A DNA stretch of 64,000 bases from CAZBUK01 sp964495085 (GCA_964495085.1 CAZBUK010000001.1:61549-125548), one strand, 5' to 3'. Shown: positions 1 to 9,943, counted from the stretch's first letter. The notes: generated by a model not told the origin, from the sequence alone. Program-made: numbers and translations.

Positions 1-2260
1 ACCGAAACCGAATCTGCACCGATGTATATTGTTACCGGATCGCCGGGAGTAAGTACAGTTTCAATTTCGAACGGATCCTTGCCTGCCGGGCCGAAGACGA
101 GCTTGATAGCCAGCCGTTCAGTCAGGATTTCCGGAGTCAATACAACCTCCGCCTTTTCGTCGTCTCTCCGCAGAGTAATTCTTATCCGATCGCTGCCGAA
201 AGGAATCGATGATTCGACCATCCCAAGGGCAACGGGCAGGCTTGGCCGCAACGACAAAATTTGCAGGGATATATCGGGATAGAGACCGAGATAATCCTGA
301 TAGGCAGTGCGCAGAAATTCAGCGAGATTCCATGCCTGGGTAAATGTTCCCGACAGCCGGGGCTCGGTCTCACCTTCTCTCGGGAACGCGTCGAGCAATT
401 CGGAAAATGTACCGGCTGCGCCGCGATCGAGTATCTGGCGGATCATATTCGCGGTAACCTCGAAGACGAGATCCTGAAGCCCATACTGCACCGAGGCGCT
501 GATCACCCTGCCGATCAGCCAGGTCCACACAATACCGTTATGATATGCGGCATCCTGGACGTAGTATGGCGCGTAATGGTGATACGGATGGAAATTCGTA
601 TCAGCAGGCGACAGCGATGCTACCCCCCAGGGNNNNNNNNNNTCATCTCTCCCAGAACGGTGCGTAGCATTTCCCTTCTGGTCTCTTCATCCCGGACCAG
701 TTCGAATGCAAATATCTGATTCGGTCTGACACGGCGATCAGGCGATCCGTCCCGATTGAGATGATCGTAGACAATCCGATCTTGCATGTTGACGAACTGA
801 CGGTTGAAATTATCTGCGAGAGTATCAGCGATCTGAGTCCATGCGTCCGCACGTTCAGTATCGCCGGTTAACCGTGCGAGTTCCGCTCCGACTTTCAATT
901 GCCTGTACCAGAGATATTGGATCTCCACCGCGCGGTTACCGCGCGGCGACCATGGTCCGTCCGGTCCTACCGCATCCATCCATGTCTCGGCGTCGCCGTG
1001 TGTCATGAAATAATGCTCATCGGTATGATATTTCAACGCACCTTCGATCGATCGTACCGCCACGGGATACAGTTCGGCGATCAGCTCGTCGTCGCCGGTG
1101 TACCTGTAGTATTCGTACAGTTCCCGGATAAACCAGGGCGTCCCGTCGGTTGTATTATAGATTACGGACTGTGTGGTAATGCGATTCGGAATGCGGCCAA
1201 AGGTCGGGCTGTCGGGATCTTTATCCTGGTACTCCGCAAATGATCTGAGTACATCGCGCGCTTCATGGAATGCGCCGGTTATGAGGAGAGCGCCGGAGAA
1301 CGAGATGAACGTATCTCTTCCCCAATAGTTATTGAACCAGGGAAGGCCGGCATAAATTCCCGGACCCGTCTGGTCCATTACGAGCGCATCCATTGACAAC
1401 CGCGCCCACGCAAGAGCTTTATTGAATTCCGGATGCTCGGTGTGGATCCATGAATCCGACAGGAGATTCTGCATCCGCACTTTTCGTCTTTCGATAAACC
1501 CTGCGGCATCTGCTAAAACCTGGGCGGCCAGATCGACGGCGCTCTGCCTGTTCGTGTCTGCCGCCATGACGAAGCGGAAGCTCGAGCTCCTGCCGCCGGG
1601 TTCGATGCGGAGTTCTAGAGGCGCAACCGTTCGTGCCTCGTAAGCATCGGTCCTTTTATCCTGAGATTCGTCGGACTCGAGAATATGTACGGTATAGGCG
1701 GGTTCTGCGGTTATTGCGAGCCAGGCAGGAAATCCGGCCGGCCCGGGGGAGTCAACGGAGTTTTCTCGAACGACGGTGACGACGGACCCGGTTCGGTCGA
1801 AGCGGTAATCGGATCGATTCAGCGAACTGGAAAACCTGGGACGGAAAGACGGCTCGACGATCTCCTCCGGTACCGAGAGCTCCACGATGATAACATTCAC
1901 GCTATCGAGCAGCGTGAAGGTCTCGACTACACCGCCGGGGTATCTGCGTATCAGTTGATGCGGCAGCACTTCGGCAACGGCATCCCTGCGTTTCCGGAGC
2001 AGATTCGTACCGTTGATGATGAGTTCGTAGTCGTCAAGCAGGTGCGTATCCATGACGGTCCAGCCCATCCATCCGCTTGCATGAAGATCGCCGGTGAGCG
2101 TATAAAAGTGTCCGGCATTCTTATTCGTGTAACCGGCTTCCCTCGATCCGTCCCGGACGGTAATGCTCAACTCTTCTACTTTAACAGGGGAACCGTTTTC
2201 CATCGACATTGCCGTAGAGACAAAAAGCTGGAGTGTGAGAGCGTATATGTTTATGTTCAT
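1..2260 (-). CDS. Amylo-alpha-1,6-glucosidase / glycogen debranching enzyme, partial, interrupted by an assembly gap
   Basis: Predicted to hydrolyse alpha-1,6 branch points of glycogen or related glucans. Residues 1-250 form a beta-rich N-terminal domain. The (alpha/alpha)6 catalytic domain starts near 270 and has the hallmark WGRD (313-316) in a PWFNNYWGRDTF context. The frame is lost at the N run (633-642) but reopens in another frame from 632 down to base 1, with the family's motifs: FHPYH, DAAYHNGIVW, TQAWNLAEFLRTAYQDYL. So this is one gene; the 3' end lies beyond the window. The first 19 residues are hydrophobic and could be a weak signal peptide. No clear ribosome site precedes the ATG at 2260. 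A 7-bp inverted repeat (2304-2310/2328-2334) lies in the leader. Confidence 0.9.
633..642. other. Assembly gap (10 N)
   Basis: Ten Ns break the debranching enzyme. Flanking coding frames differ by one base, so the true missing length is not 10; it should be 2 modulo 3 (8, 11, 14...). The peptides on both sides (VLGEM and PWGVASLSPAD) look almost adjacent in the family, so few bases are probably missing. Confidence 0.95.
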
Positions 2261-2471
2261 TGCTTCAGAACCGAAGAGCGTTCATACCGGGATTTGTACA
2301 GGGAGCCGGATTTCGCGACAGACAGAGTCCGGCTTCAGTCCCAATTTGATAAAAAAAGAAGAACCATACAAGTTTTGTGAAAGCGATTATTTTTCAATAT
2401 CTTTTCAGTTCACATGAACGGCGGCGATGGCCGTGCGCCTATTCCATTCATCTTCATATGTAAAATCCGAT

Positions 2472-3242
2472 ATGTTACAGACGGCAATTCGCGCAGCACA
2501 GGAAGCCGGGCATTATCTCCTTGAACATAGGGGCAATGTCCGACACATCGATACGAAAAGCTCGGCGATAGATCTGGTTACCGAGATCGACAAGGAGTCG
2601 GAACGTCGTATAATCGAGATCATCCGCTCGAACTATCCGACTCATTCGATTATCGCCGAAGAAGGGGGGGCTCAGCCCACGGATTCGGAATACAGGTGGA
2701 TCATCGATCCGCTGGACGGGACGCTGAACTTCACACATGGATTTCCGATATTCTGCGTCTCTATCGGACTCGAATACAAAGGTAAGCTCATCGGCGGTGT
2801 CGTATACGATCCGAATACCCACGAACTCTACTCAGCGGAGCGCGGAAGCGGCGCGTTTCTCAACGGCACCCGTATCCGGGTCTCGGAGACGGATACCATG
2901 ATCAACGGCCTCCTCATCACCGGTTTTCCCTACAACATCCATAACAATCCCGATCAGACGATAGAACGTTTTACCGATTTCCTGAAGGAGGTTCAGGCAG
3001 TGAGAAGGCTGGGGAGCGCTGCGATCGATCTTTGCTACATCGCCGCGGGCAGAGGGGACGGTTTCTGGGAGAGCAACCTCAAACCCTGGGACATGGCGGC
3101 AGGTATCGTACTGGTCGAGGAGGCCGGCGGCACGGTCACCGGTTTTCGGGGAGAGCCGATAACGCCGTTCGATAACTGGATCGTCGCATCGAACGGAAGG
3201 CTTCACCGGGGCATGCTCGAGATCATCGGGAGACGACTCTGA
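2472..3242 (+). CDS. suhB: Inositol monophosphatase family phosphatase (SuhB-like)
   Basis: Mg-dependent Li-sensitive phosphomonoesterase family, acting on inositol-1-phosphate or similar sugar phosphates. Metal-binding motifs are complete: EEGG (63-66), DPLDGT (79-84) and WDMAAG (206-211). The 256-residue length from the ATG at 2472 is typical and the protein then starts in the usual way (MLQTAIRAAQEAG). An in-frame ATG at 2427 would add 15 atypical residues. It is transcribed divergently from the debranching enzyme and convergently with the ferredoxin gene. Substrate cannot be told from sequence; the FBPase/IMPase branch is clear. Confidence 0.9.
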   Translation: MLQTAIRAAQEAGHYLLEHRGNVRHIDTKSSAIDLVTEIDKESERRIIEIIRSNYPTHSIIAEEGGAQPTDSEYRWIIDPLDGTLNFTHGFPIFCVSIGLEYKGKLIGGVVYDPNTHELYSAERGSGAFLNGTRIRVSETDTMINGLLITGFPYNIHNNPDQTIERFTDFLKEVQAVRRLGSAAIDLCYIAAGRGDGFWESNLKPWDMAAGIVLVEEAGGTVTGFRGEPITPFDNWIVASNGRLHRGMLEIIGRRL

Positions 3243-3272
3243 TGCAGGACGAACGTTAAGAGAGTATATCGC

Positions 3273-3713
3273 TCAAAGTTTTTTCAACAAATCCAGCATC
3301 ATCCATCCGAGCATGGCGGCAAGTCCGCCTAAAAATACGATCACTGCAGCGAGATTCTTCCACCGGAGTTTCGTCTCCTCCATATCTATCGATACTTCGG
3401 GATTCGTCTTCACCTGCATATCCCCCTTCACCTGCACGCGGCATGAAAGCCGCACATTGTTACCCCACGACCGGGCGTAGAACGGAAGCAATCCGGTCAG
3501 AGCCGATACCTCATCCTGGTTTCGGGACGAAGCGCCCTTGCCGTCGACGATTTCCACCCGACAGGTCCCGCAGAGTCCGTTCCCCCTGCAATTGAAGATC
3601 GAGCTTAATCCCGAGTATGGATTGATGCCGTTTCTGCGAGCGGTCTTTCTCAGATTCGCCCCTTCGTCGACCGTGATCTTTTTATCCTCATGCACAAAAT
3701 GAACGACTGGCAT
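3273..3713 (-). CDS. Plant-type 2Fe-2S ferredoxin with C-terminal membrane anchor
   Basis: Electron carrier with the adrenodoxin/plant ferredoxin fold. Four cluster cysteines are visible: C42, C48, C51 and C91 (C-X5-C-X2-C-X39-C), with the family GNGLCGTC signature. Unlike ordinary soluble ferredoxins, it continues past residue 110 into a single hydrophobic helix (about 119-141) ending in KKL, so the cluster domain is probably tethered to the inner face of the membrane. It lies 44 bp downstream of the CBS gene on the same strand, probably co-transcribed. The redox partner is unknown. Confidence 0.85.
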   Translation of the reverse strand: MPVVHFVHEDKKITVDEGANLRKTARRNGINPYSGLSSIFNCRGNGLCGTCRVEIVDGKGASSRNQDEVSALTGLLPFYARSWGNNVRLSCRVQVKGDMQVKTNPEVSIDMEETKLRWKNLAAVIVFLGGLAAMLGWMMLDLLKKL

Positions 3714-3757
3714 AGTTACCTTGCACTCCGTCTGATGTGTACGATACGAAGAACCGG

Positions 3758-4210
3758 TCAGCCGTATTTTTTCTCGAGACCGGGGGGAATCGTGAATATA
3801 TATTGTTCCAGGAACTCGATCTTTTCCTCTTTTGCATTCATATCGAGGAGGATCAGGTCGCGGATCGATATGATGCCAATCAGGTGTTCGCCCTCGATAA
3901 CCGGAAGATGACGTATCTTCGCCTGCCGCATTTTTACGAGGCAGCTTTCGTACCGGTCCGATGCAAGGGCGACGACCAGCTGTTTGCTCATCACTTCCCC
4001 GACGGTAGTCGCCGCGGGATCCCTGCCCGGGGCAACAACCCGCGTGATCATATCGCGCTCGGTGAAAATACCGGCGAGGCGGTCGTCCATCAGAACCGGC
4101 AATCCTCCGATCCTGTGCTCCGCCATGACGCGAGCCGCATGCACTACCGGATCGCCCTCCTGGATGGTTATGACGATGCGGTTACCGATAATCTCTTTCA
4201 CGGTTTTCAT
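3758..4210 (-). CDS. CBS-domain pair protein
   Basis: A stand-alone 150-residue protein made of two CBS domains (about 8-60 and 72-130), which form a Bateman module that typically binds adenine nucleotides. Characteristic stretches are GGLPVL-ERDMI in repeat 1 and IRHLPVIEGEHLIGIISIRDL in repeat 2. There is no fused catalytic domain, so a regulatory or sensor role is inferred only from the family. A good promoter precedes it at 4331-4359 and the ferredoxin gene follows. Confidence 0.9.
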   Translation of the reverse strand: MKTVKEIIGNRIVITIQEGDPVVHAARVMAEHRIGGLPVLMDDRLAGIFTERDMITRVVAPGRDPAATTVGEVMSKQLVVALASDRYESCLVKMRQAKIRHLPVIEGEHLIGIISIRDLILLDMNAKEEKIEFLEQYIFTIPPGLEKKYG

Positions 4211-4330
4211 ACGAGCACTCTATCCTCAACGTATGTTGTATGTAAAATGTCAGTCAGTAATCGGGATGGAAACATCGAAGAAAGAAGCGAAAAACACTCT
4301 ACTTAGAAGCATGAAGCCTCAGACGTTCGT

Positions 4331-4359
4331 AGTATATAAAGAAAACAATTCAATGTCAA
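4331..4359 (-). promoter_or_regulatory. Sigma-70-type promoter of the CBS-ferredoxin genes
   Basis: Read on the minus strand: TTGACA (4354-4359), a 17-base spacer, then TATACT (4331-4336). This is a near-consensus vegetative promoter. It gives a leader of about 115 bases before the CBS start at 4210. Confidence 0.7.
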
Positions 4360-4414
4360 AACGCTCTGTAACGGTTCGGGGCGGCAGGGAAGGCGCCGGA
4401 CACCTCCGGGGAGA

Positions 4415-6091
4415 TCAGATCTTTCCCGACCGTAAAATTGCGATCACGAGCCACAGACCGAGCAGGGCGGCGATGAGGTAGCCGATCAGACCGAAGATCG
4501 AAAATCCGAAGAGCATCGGACCCCGGTCCATCTGCATAACGAGCGAAGAACCGACGATCAGCGAGGCGATGATAAGACTGAAGGATATCCGGTTCGACGA
4601 CCGGTCCATCTCGAGAATGAACTTGTTCAATCCCTCGTGATGGAGCGATACGATCATTTTTCCTTTTTTCAGCTTCTGAACGATCTCCTCGACGTCGCCG
4701 GGTATCGATTTAACCGCGGCCCGGTACCGGTCAAAAAGTTCGAAAATCTCTTTCACCTGCTTGCGCGGGTCGAACCGTCGAAAGAGGAACGATTCCACAA
4801 ACGGTTTTGCCTCTGCAACCATATCGAACTTCGGGTCGAGCATTCTCCCCACACCCGACGAGACGAGGAGCATTCGTCCCATGATGGCGAGATTCACCGG
4901 CAGTTTGAGGCGATGCCGCCTCAGAACCGACAGAAGATCATTGATGATCCGGTCGGCCTCGAGCTTATCCAGGGGAAGTCCGTAGTATCGGTCGACGAAT
5001 TCCGTCAAATCGGACTTCAAGAGCGTTTGATCGACATCGTCGTCGAGAATGTTCATCGATTTAAACGCCCGTATCACTTTCTGGATATCTCTGCCGATGA
5101 GGGCATTCAGCAGGGCGACGAGGTGATCGGTTGTTTCTTCGTCGATCCTTCCGATGATGCCGAAATCGACAGCGGCGATTACGTTGCCGGGGAGCACAAA
5201 AAAATTCCCCGGGTGGGGATCGCCGTGGAAAAAACGGTCTTCGAACACCTCTTTCAGAATTGCGCGTGCGCCGTTCCGGGCGATTATCTTCCTGTCGTAT
5301 CCCCTCGCTTCGATCTCCTTTAGATTGGTTATTTTAACTCCGTCGACGTACTCGAGCGTAAGTATTTTCTCGGTAGTGTAATCCCGGTAAACCTTCGGGA
5401 TGAAGAATGAATCGTAATTCTCGAAGTTCGCTCTCAAACGCTCGGCTGCATAGGCTTCCGCGATAAAGTCAAGCTCTCTCCGGATGGTGGCCGAAAATTG
5501 ATCGACCAGATCGCGCGGGCGATACAACGCGGCTTCGGCAATATGCTTCTCGAACAGGGCGGCGAGTTCGGCAAGGATCGAGAGATCGGTCTCGATGGTC
5601 CGGCGGATGTTCGGTCGTTGAATTTTAACCGCAACCCGTTCGCCGGTCGGTAATACCGCTTTGTGAACCTGCGCGATCGATCCGGAAGCAATGGGCGCGG
5701 TTTCGAAGGAAGTGAAGAGAGCCGTGGGTTCACGTTCGAGCTCTTCGATGAAGATGGTTCGGACCTCATCGTATGAGAACGGCGGTACCTCGTCCTGGAG
5801 CCGTTCCAGTTCCGAGATATACTCTGCGGGAATCAGGTCCGGGCGGGTGCTGAGGAGCTGGCCGAATTTCACAAAGGTGGGTCCAAGATCCGAGAGGGCA
5901 AGACGGATACGCGTCGCGGTAGGCTGCAACGACTGCAGCCTTCTCCGTTTCATAAACTTTCGCCGGATAAGAATATCGGGAGCGATGCGATCGACGATAT
6001 CGCCAAACCCGTACTTCGCGAGCGTGAAGGCGACTTCGCGGTACCGGTTCAAACGCTTATACGTGCGGTATACTTTCAGCGGCCGGATCAT
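4415..6091 (-). CDS. ubiB: UbiB/AarF/ABC1 family atypical kinase
   Basis: Member of the protein-kinase-like ABC1/UbiB/ADCK family, linked to ubiquinone and other isoprenoid lipid metabolism. Visible hallmarks: KFGQ (75-78), the alanine-poor loop SGSIAQVHKA (136-145), VAVKIQRP with the ATP-site lysine (153-160), HGDPHPGN catalytic loop (289-296) and VDFG (308-311). Two hydrophobic helices at about 508-555 anchor the C-terminus, as in bacterial UbiB. The start overlaps the stop of the phasin-like gene (TAATG), so the pair is translationally coupled. No quinone-biosynthesis genes are present in the window, so the ubiquinone link is family knowledge only. Confidence 0.92.
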   Translation of the reverse strand: MIRPLKVYRTYKRLNRYREVAFTLAKYGFGDIVDRIAPDILIRRKFMKRRRLQSLQPTATRIRLALSDLGPTFVKFGQLLSTRPDLIPAEYISELERLQDEVPPFSYDEVRTIFIEELEREPTALFTSFETAPIASGSIAQVHKAVLPTGERVAVKIQRPNIRRTIETDLSILAELAALFEKHIAEAALYRPRDLVDQFSATIRRELDFIAEAYAAERLRANFENYDSFFIPKVYRDYTTEKILTLEYVDGVKITNLKEIEARGYDRKIIARNGARAILKEVFEDRFFHGDPHPGNFFVLPGNVIAAVDFGIIGRIDEETTDHLVALLNALIGRDIQKVIRAFKSMNILDDDVDQTLLKSDLTEFVDRYYGLPLDKLEADRIINDLLSVLRRHRLKLPVNLAIMGRMLLVSSGVGRMLDPKFDMVAEAKPFVESFLFRRFDPRKQVKEIFELFDRYRAAVKSIPGDVEEIVQKLKKGKMIVSLHHEGLNKFILEMDRSSNRISFSLIIASLIVGSSLVMQMDRGPMLFGFSIFGLIGYLIAALLGLWLVIAILRSGKI

Positions 6092-6396
6092 TACTCCCGG
6101 GACCGCTTCAACTCGTTCTCAAGCTCTTCAACACGTTTGACGAGTGCGAGCAACTCATCCCGCGTCGGCAATCCCATCTCATGAACTATGTTCTTCACGT
6201 TCTCCTTCACCGTCGACGATAATTTTTGCTGCTCCTCTTTCGCCCGGGAGAGCAGATCGTCGAGCACCTTGCTGCGATCCTTCTCGGCGACCTCACCGCG
6301 TTTAACCATCTCGTCGACCATCTCTTCCACCCGCTCTTTTGTCATACTCGCGATGCCGAGTCCGAACAAATACGTCTTTTTTAAAAAGTCAAACAT
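6091..6396 (-). CDS. Phasin-like / PHA-granule-associated-type coiled-coil protein
   Basis: Small (101 residues), charged, mostly helical protein: short hydrophobic N-terminus (LFGLGIASMTKE), then a long heptad-like region that includes a VEELENEL coiled coil at the end. This matches the PhaI/PhaF-type polyhydroxyalkanoate granule superfamily annotation often seen beside ubiB. No PHA synthase is in the window, so granule binding is doubtful. The start is well supported by an AGGAGGAG ribosome site 6 bases upstream. It is coupled to ubiB by a one-base stop/start overlap. Confidence 0.75.
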   Translation of the reverse strand: MFDFLKKTYLFGLGIASMTKERVEEMVDEMVKRGEVAEKDRSKVLDDLLSRAKEEQQKLSSTVKENVKNIVHEMGLPTRDELLALVKRVEELENELKRSRE

Positions 6397-6493
6397 ATGC
6401 TTCTTCTCCTCCTGTCTCGCTGATGAGTTTATCGATAACGACGTCCTGAAACCGGTAACTCCGATGATTGTTCGTTTTGGACCCGAACGGCTG

Positions 6494-7837
6494 TCAGGAT
6501 CCGCGATCGTAGTCCCGGTAACCGTTTTTATCTATGATTCCGTAGATCAATCCGGGTTCTGCATTCCGTACCTCGCCGATAGAATACGCCGAACGGATCC
6601 GGAAAACGGCCTTGGCGGTATCCACACCCTTCCAGGCATATACCTTAGCGAGGAGCTCATCTTTACTGACCTTGTCGCCGATTTTTTTATACAATCTGAT
6701 ACCCGCCGCCGGATCTATCTCGCCGTCAAGTCTCGTTCTTCCGGCTCCGAGGAGTACGGCGGCGAGTCCGATCTCCCGGCAGTCGATCGCCGACACGTAA
6801 CCATTGTCTACGCTCATCACGTCTGCGGCGATCTGCGCTGCAGGATACGATTCCGGATTCTTGATAAAACCCACATCGCCTCCCTGCCAGGCGACGAGCT
6901 CCAGAAATTTGTCAAAGGCTTTACCGTTCTCCAGGGCGGCTCGTGCGATTTTTTCCCCCTCGCCTATCGTCGGCGCAGCGTTGCCCAGGTACAGCATTCC
7001 GCCCGCAAGCGTGTAAGTAAGCTCCATGAGATCGCCGACATTCTCTCCGCGCAGGCATCGGATGCACTCTTCTACCTCGAGCCAGTTTCCGACAGCGTAT
7101 CCGAGCGGCTGGTTCATATCGGTCACGAATGCGAGCGTCCGTTTGCCGAATCCTTCGCTGATTCCGACCAGGGTGCGGCCGAGCTCAATCGCTTTCGGGA
7201 GATCGCTCATGAATGCACCAGTTCCGGTCTTGATATCGAGTACGAGCGCGTCGATTCCCTCCGCGAGCTTCTTACTCATGATACTCCCGGCGATGAGGGG
7301 GATGCATTCGACGGTTGCGGTTACATCGCGAAGAGCATACATTTTTTTATCAGCAGGCGCAATCGAGGCCGTCTGACCGATCATCACCGTTCCGACTTTC
7401 GCTATCGCATCCTTGTATTCCCGGATCCCGAGATCGGTCCTGAAGCCCGGAATCGATTCGAGCTTGTCGAGCGTTCCGCCCGTATGGCCGAGACCTCTTC
7501 CCGAGATCATGGGAACCGGCACGCCGCATGCCGCTACCAGCGGAGCCAGTATGATCGAGACTTTATCACCGACACCGCCGGTCGAATGTTTATCGACCTT
7601 CACGCCGGGTATGTCAGACAGGTCAACGACCGTTCCGGAATGCAGCATCCTCCTGGTGAACTCGATCGTTTCGCCGAGGGTCATACCGCGAAAATAGACG
7701 GCCATGAGAAATGCGGCCATCTGGTAGTCTGGGATCTCTCCGTCGACATAAGCGGTAACGAGCGATGCAAGCTCATCTTTCGAGAGCTCGAACCCCTCTC
7801 TCTTTTTCCGGATCAGTTCTACGAAATGAAGGGACAT
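6494..7837 (-). CDS. pdp: Pyrimidine-nucleoside (thymidine) phosphorylase
   Basis: Phosphorolysis of thymidine, uridine or deoxyuridine to base plus (deoxy)ribose-1-phosphate in nucleoside salvage. Contains the family signature KHSTGGVGDKVS (83-94), GRGLGHTGGTLDKLE, the SIMSKK loop and the C-terminal pyrimidine-nucleoside-phosphorylase domain (from about 345, ending in VRNAEPGLIYGI). The 447-residue length is normal for Pdp/DeoA. It stands alone: no deoC, deoD or cdd in the window. The sequence does not decide between thymidine-specific and broad pyrimidine specificity. Confidence 0.95.
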   Translation of the reverse strand: MSLHFVELIRKKREGFELSKDELASLVTAYVDGEIPDYQMAAFLMAVYFRGMTLGETIEFTRRMLHSGTVVDLSDIPGVKVDKHSTGGVGDKVSIILAPLVAACGVPVPMISGRGLGHTGGTLDKLESIPGFRTDLGIREYKDAIAKVGTVMIGQTASIAPADKKMYALRDVTATVECIPLIAGSIMSKKLAEGIDALVLDIKTGTGAFMSDLPKAIELGRTLVGISEGFGKRTLAFVTDMNQPLGYAVGNWLEVEECIRCLRGENVGDLMELTYTLAGGMLYLGNAAPTIGEGEKIARAALENGKAFDKFLELVAWQGGDVGFIKNPESYPAAQIAADVMSVDNGYVSAIDCREIGLAAVLLGAGRTRLDGEIDPAAGIRLYKKIGDKVSKDELLAKVYAWKGVDTAKAVFRIRSAYSIGEVRNAEPGLIYGIIDKNGYRDYDRGS

Positions 7838-8095
7838 ACCGTTCGCCGTGAAGTCCCTGCACGGAGGACAATCTCTTTACGGTTTCTGCGATTACACGCC
7901 GGACAATCGAGAGCAAGCATAGACGAGGTATTCACAAGTTACGAAAACAATCGGAACCCAACAGTAGAACTGCACCGATACCTGGATGGGCGCCGGGAAA
8001 ACCGTTTACGTTTTTTTCAAGGTGCGGGAGCGTACGGGCAGAGGTATCGATATCCCGTCACGGTCGGCGAGCATCGACCGGGGGCGCGTTTTCGT

Positions 8096-8344
8096 TCAGA
8101 TCTCCACTTTTACCGTGAACTCCCTACCGCAGGTATTGCACTTGTATTCGACGGTCACCCAATTATTTCTTTCATAGTAGCTCACCTCTGCCAGTTCACC
8201 GTCGCAGGTACGCACCATACAGCGTTTCAAATCGAGCCGGTAGGTGCGGGAATTCGGATAGAGATAATCGGGGATATCGCCAGTGTCTGCCATACAGGAC
8301 AAGTGTTTTCGTTCTTGTTCATATTCTTTTATTGTACGCTGCAT
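8096..8344 (-). CDS. Small cysteine-containing protein of unknown function
   Basis: An 82-residue protein I do not recognise. It has a charged helical N-terminus and a beta-rich C-terminal half with CMVRTC (about 42-47) and CNTC (about 69-72), spaced like a zinc ribbon, ending in EFTVKVEI. It precedes pdp on the same strand by about 258 bases and is divergent from the symporter. Coding is supported by the coherent composition and the paired cysteines, not by homology. Confidence 0.55.
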   Translation of the reverse strand: MQRTIKEYEQERKHLSCMADTGDIPDYLYPNSRTYRLDLKRCMVRTCDGELAEVSYYERNNWVTVEYKCNTCGREFTVKVEI

Positions 8345-8386
8345 ACCGGATACAGGTTACTAATTTTTTTCAATAATAACAATTAT

Positions 8387-8414
8387 TTGATATTATATTC
8401 AATTTACATATCTT
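8387..8414 (+). promoter_or_regulatory. Sigma-70-type promoter before the symporter
   Basis: TTGATA (8387-8392), 16-base spacer, TATCTT (8409-8414), in an AT-rich gap between divergent genes. Transcription would start near 8421, too close to the GTG at 8429 for normal initiation there. This favours the downstream GTG at 8471. Confidence 0.5.
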
Positions 8415-8470
8415 GATGAGATTATTCCGTGCCGAATCCCCTCACCTACAGTAACGGAAAGGACACCGAC

Positions 8471-9943
8471 GTGATTTTCTTCTGGGTCGTTCTCGGCTAT
8501 CTTACCCTGCTGATGGCAATCTCCATCCGAAAAAGTTTTTTCGTGAAGAACCAGGAAGACTTTATGGTTGCGGGACGTTCTGTTCCCACGTCACGTCTGG
8601 TGGGAACTCTGCTCTGTACGTGGATCGGTTCGGGAAGTCTGCTTGCGGGAGCCGGACTTGCCGCCCGCGTCGGTTTCTCCGAGCTCTGGATGGCTGCGGG
8701 CGCATGGTGCGGCATCATCATCGTTTTTTTCCTGGCTGCGCGCGTACGCCGGATTGCAGAATTCACGGTTCCCGACATTCTCGAGCTGCGCTATAATAAG
8801 TGGGCGAGAATCCTCGGAACCATCGTCATCATAATCGCCTACACGACGATCGTCGGCTATCAGTTCCGCGGCGGGGGCTTCGTGCTGAACCTCGTCGCCG
8901 ACATCCCGGTCGAAACGGGAATTCTGATCACCGCGGGATTTATCATCACCTTTACGGCGTTCGCGGGGATGCTCTCCATTGTTTCGGTCGATATTATCAA
9001 CGGCGCCGTCATCACCGCAGCCGTGCTGATTGCCGTCCCGGTTGTGTTTGTGAACATCGGCGGGGCCGAACACCTTACCGCGACGCTCGATCCGCATCAT
9101 TTCCAACTCCTCGGCGGTCACAGCTTTTTATGGGCGATGGGTATTTTCTTCCCCACCTTTTTTCTCCTCCTGGGTGAATCGAACATGTATCAGAAGTTTT
9201 TTTCGGCAAAGAATGAGAAATCGGCTAAGACGGCGGTTATCTGGTGGGTGATCGGCACCATCCTCGTCGAGACCGCGATAGCATCGCTCGCCATTTTCGC
9301 AAACAGCTACTTCGATCTTCAGGAGACCGAACGTATAATTCTTCACACGGCGCGCTACAGCACCGAAGTAGGCTTACCGGTCATCGGGGGTCTGCTCCTG
9401 ATCTGTGCATCGGTCGCCATCATCACTTCCACCGGGAACAGTTTTCTGCTCACCCCGTCCACCAACGTAACGCGAGACATATATCAGAGGTTTATCAACC
9501 CGGATGCCGACCAGCGGAGCATTATAATTATCCAGCGGATCATGGTGGTGCTGCTCGGCATTCTGGCTTACCTCCTGCTCACGCAGTTCTCGACGGTTCT
9601 GGCAATGGCATTCACCGCTTATACGATGGTCGGGGCGGGATTGACGCCGGCGCTCCTTGCCGCGTTTTTATGGAAACGCGTCACCATCGCGGGAGGAGTT
9701 GCATCAATCGCGACGGGCATGGGCATAACACTCGGCATAACGGTGGCGAACAGAATACTCGCTACTCCATTGTTATCCGAAGAATACATCATCCTCCCCG
9801 CTGCGGGATCGTCTATCCTGGTGTTGATCGTCGTCTCGCTCGCTACCGCGCCTTCGCCTCCGGAAAAATGGCGCCGTTTCTATGCGACCGGTACGTCGCT
9901 CGAGGATGCCATCAGGGAACAAAAAGCGAAGCAGGGAGCATGA
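8471..9943 (+). CDS. Sodium:solute symporter (SSS family)
   Basis: Inner-membrane Na+-coupled transporter of the SSS family (PutP/SglT fold), with about 13 hydrophobic helices. Typical elements are the N-terminal FMVAGRS motif before TM2, GSGSLLAGAG in the unwound helix region, and REF-like VPDILELRY. I prefer the GTG at 8471, preceded by GGAAAGGA at suitable spacing, over the GTG at 8429. Substrate is not predictable. The stop overlaps the next gene's start (ATGA), so the two are co-translated, suggesting a functional link with the downstream protein. Confidence 0.9.
   Translation: MIFFWVVLGYLTLLMAISIRKSFFVKNQEDFMVAGRSVPTSRLVGTLLCTWIGSGSLLAGAGLAARVGFSELWMAAGAWCGIIIVFFLAARVRRIAEFTVPDILELRYNKWARILGTIVIIIAYTTIVGYQFRGGGFVLNLVADIPVETGILITAGFIITFTAFAGMLSIVSVDIINGAVITAAVLIAVPVVFVNIGGAEHLTATLDPHHFQLLGGHSFLWAMGIFFPTFFLLLGESNMYQKFFSAKNEKSAKTAVIWWVIGTILVETAIASLAIFANSYFDLQETERIILHTARYSTEVGLPVIGGLLLICASVAIITSTGNSFLLTPSTNVTRDIYQRFINPDADQRSIIIIQRIMVVLLGILAYLLLTQFSTVLAMAFTAYTMVGAGLTPALLAAFLWKRVTIAGGVASIATGMGITLGITVANRILATPLLSEEYIILPAAGSSILVLIVVSLATAPSPPEKWRRFYATGTSLEDAIREQKAKQGA

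Noticed and set aside
7838..7940. Minus-strand mini reading frame with CPAC and one further Cys that overlaps the pdp start
   Set aside because: Only 34 codons, no ribosome site, no recognisable family; the cysteine pair is probably chance.
9244..9939. Long extra frame running through the symporter gene into the next gene
   Set aside because: Arg/His-rich shadow translation of the symporter; the real downstream gene starts at 9940.
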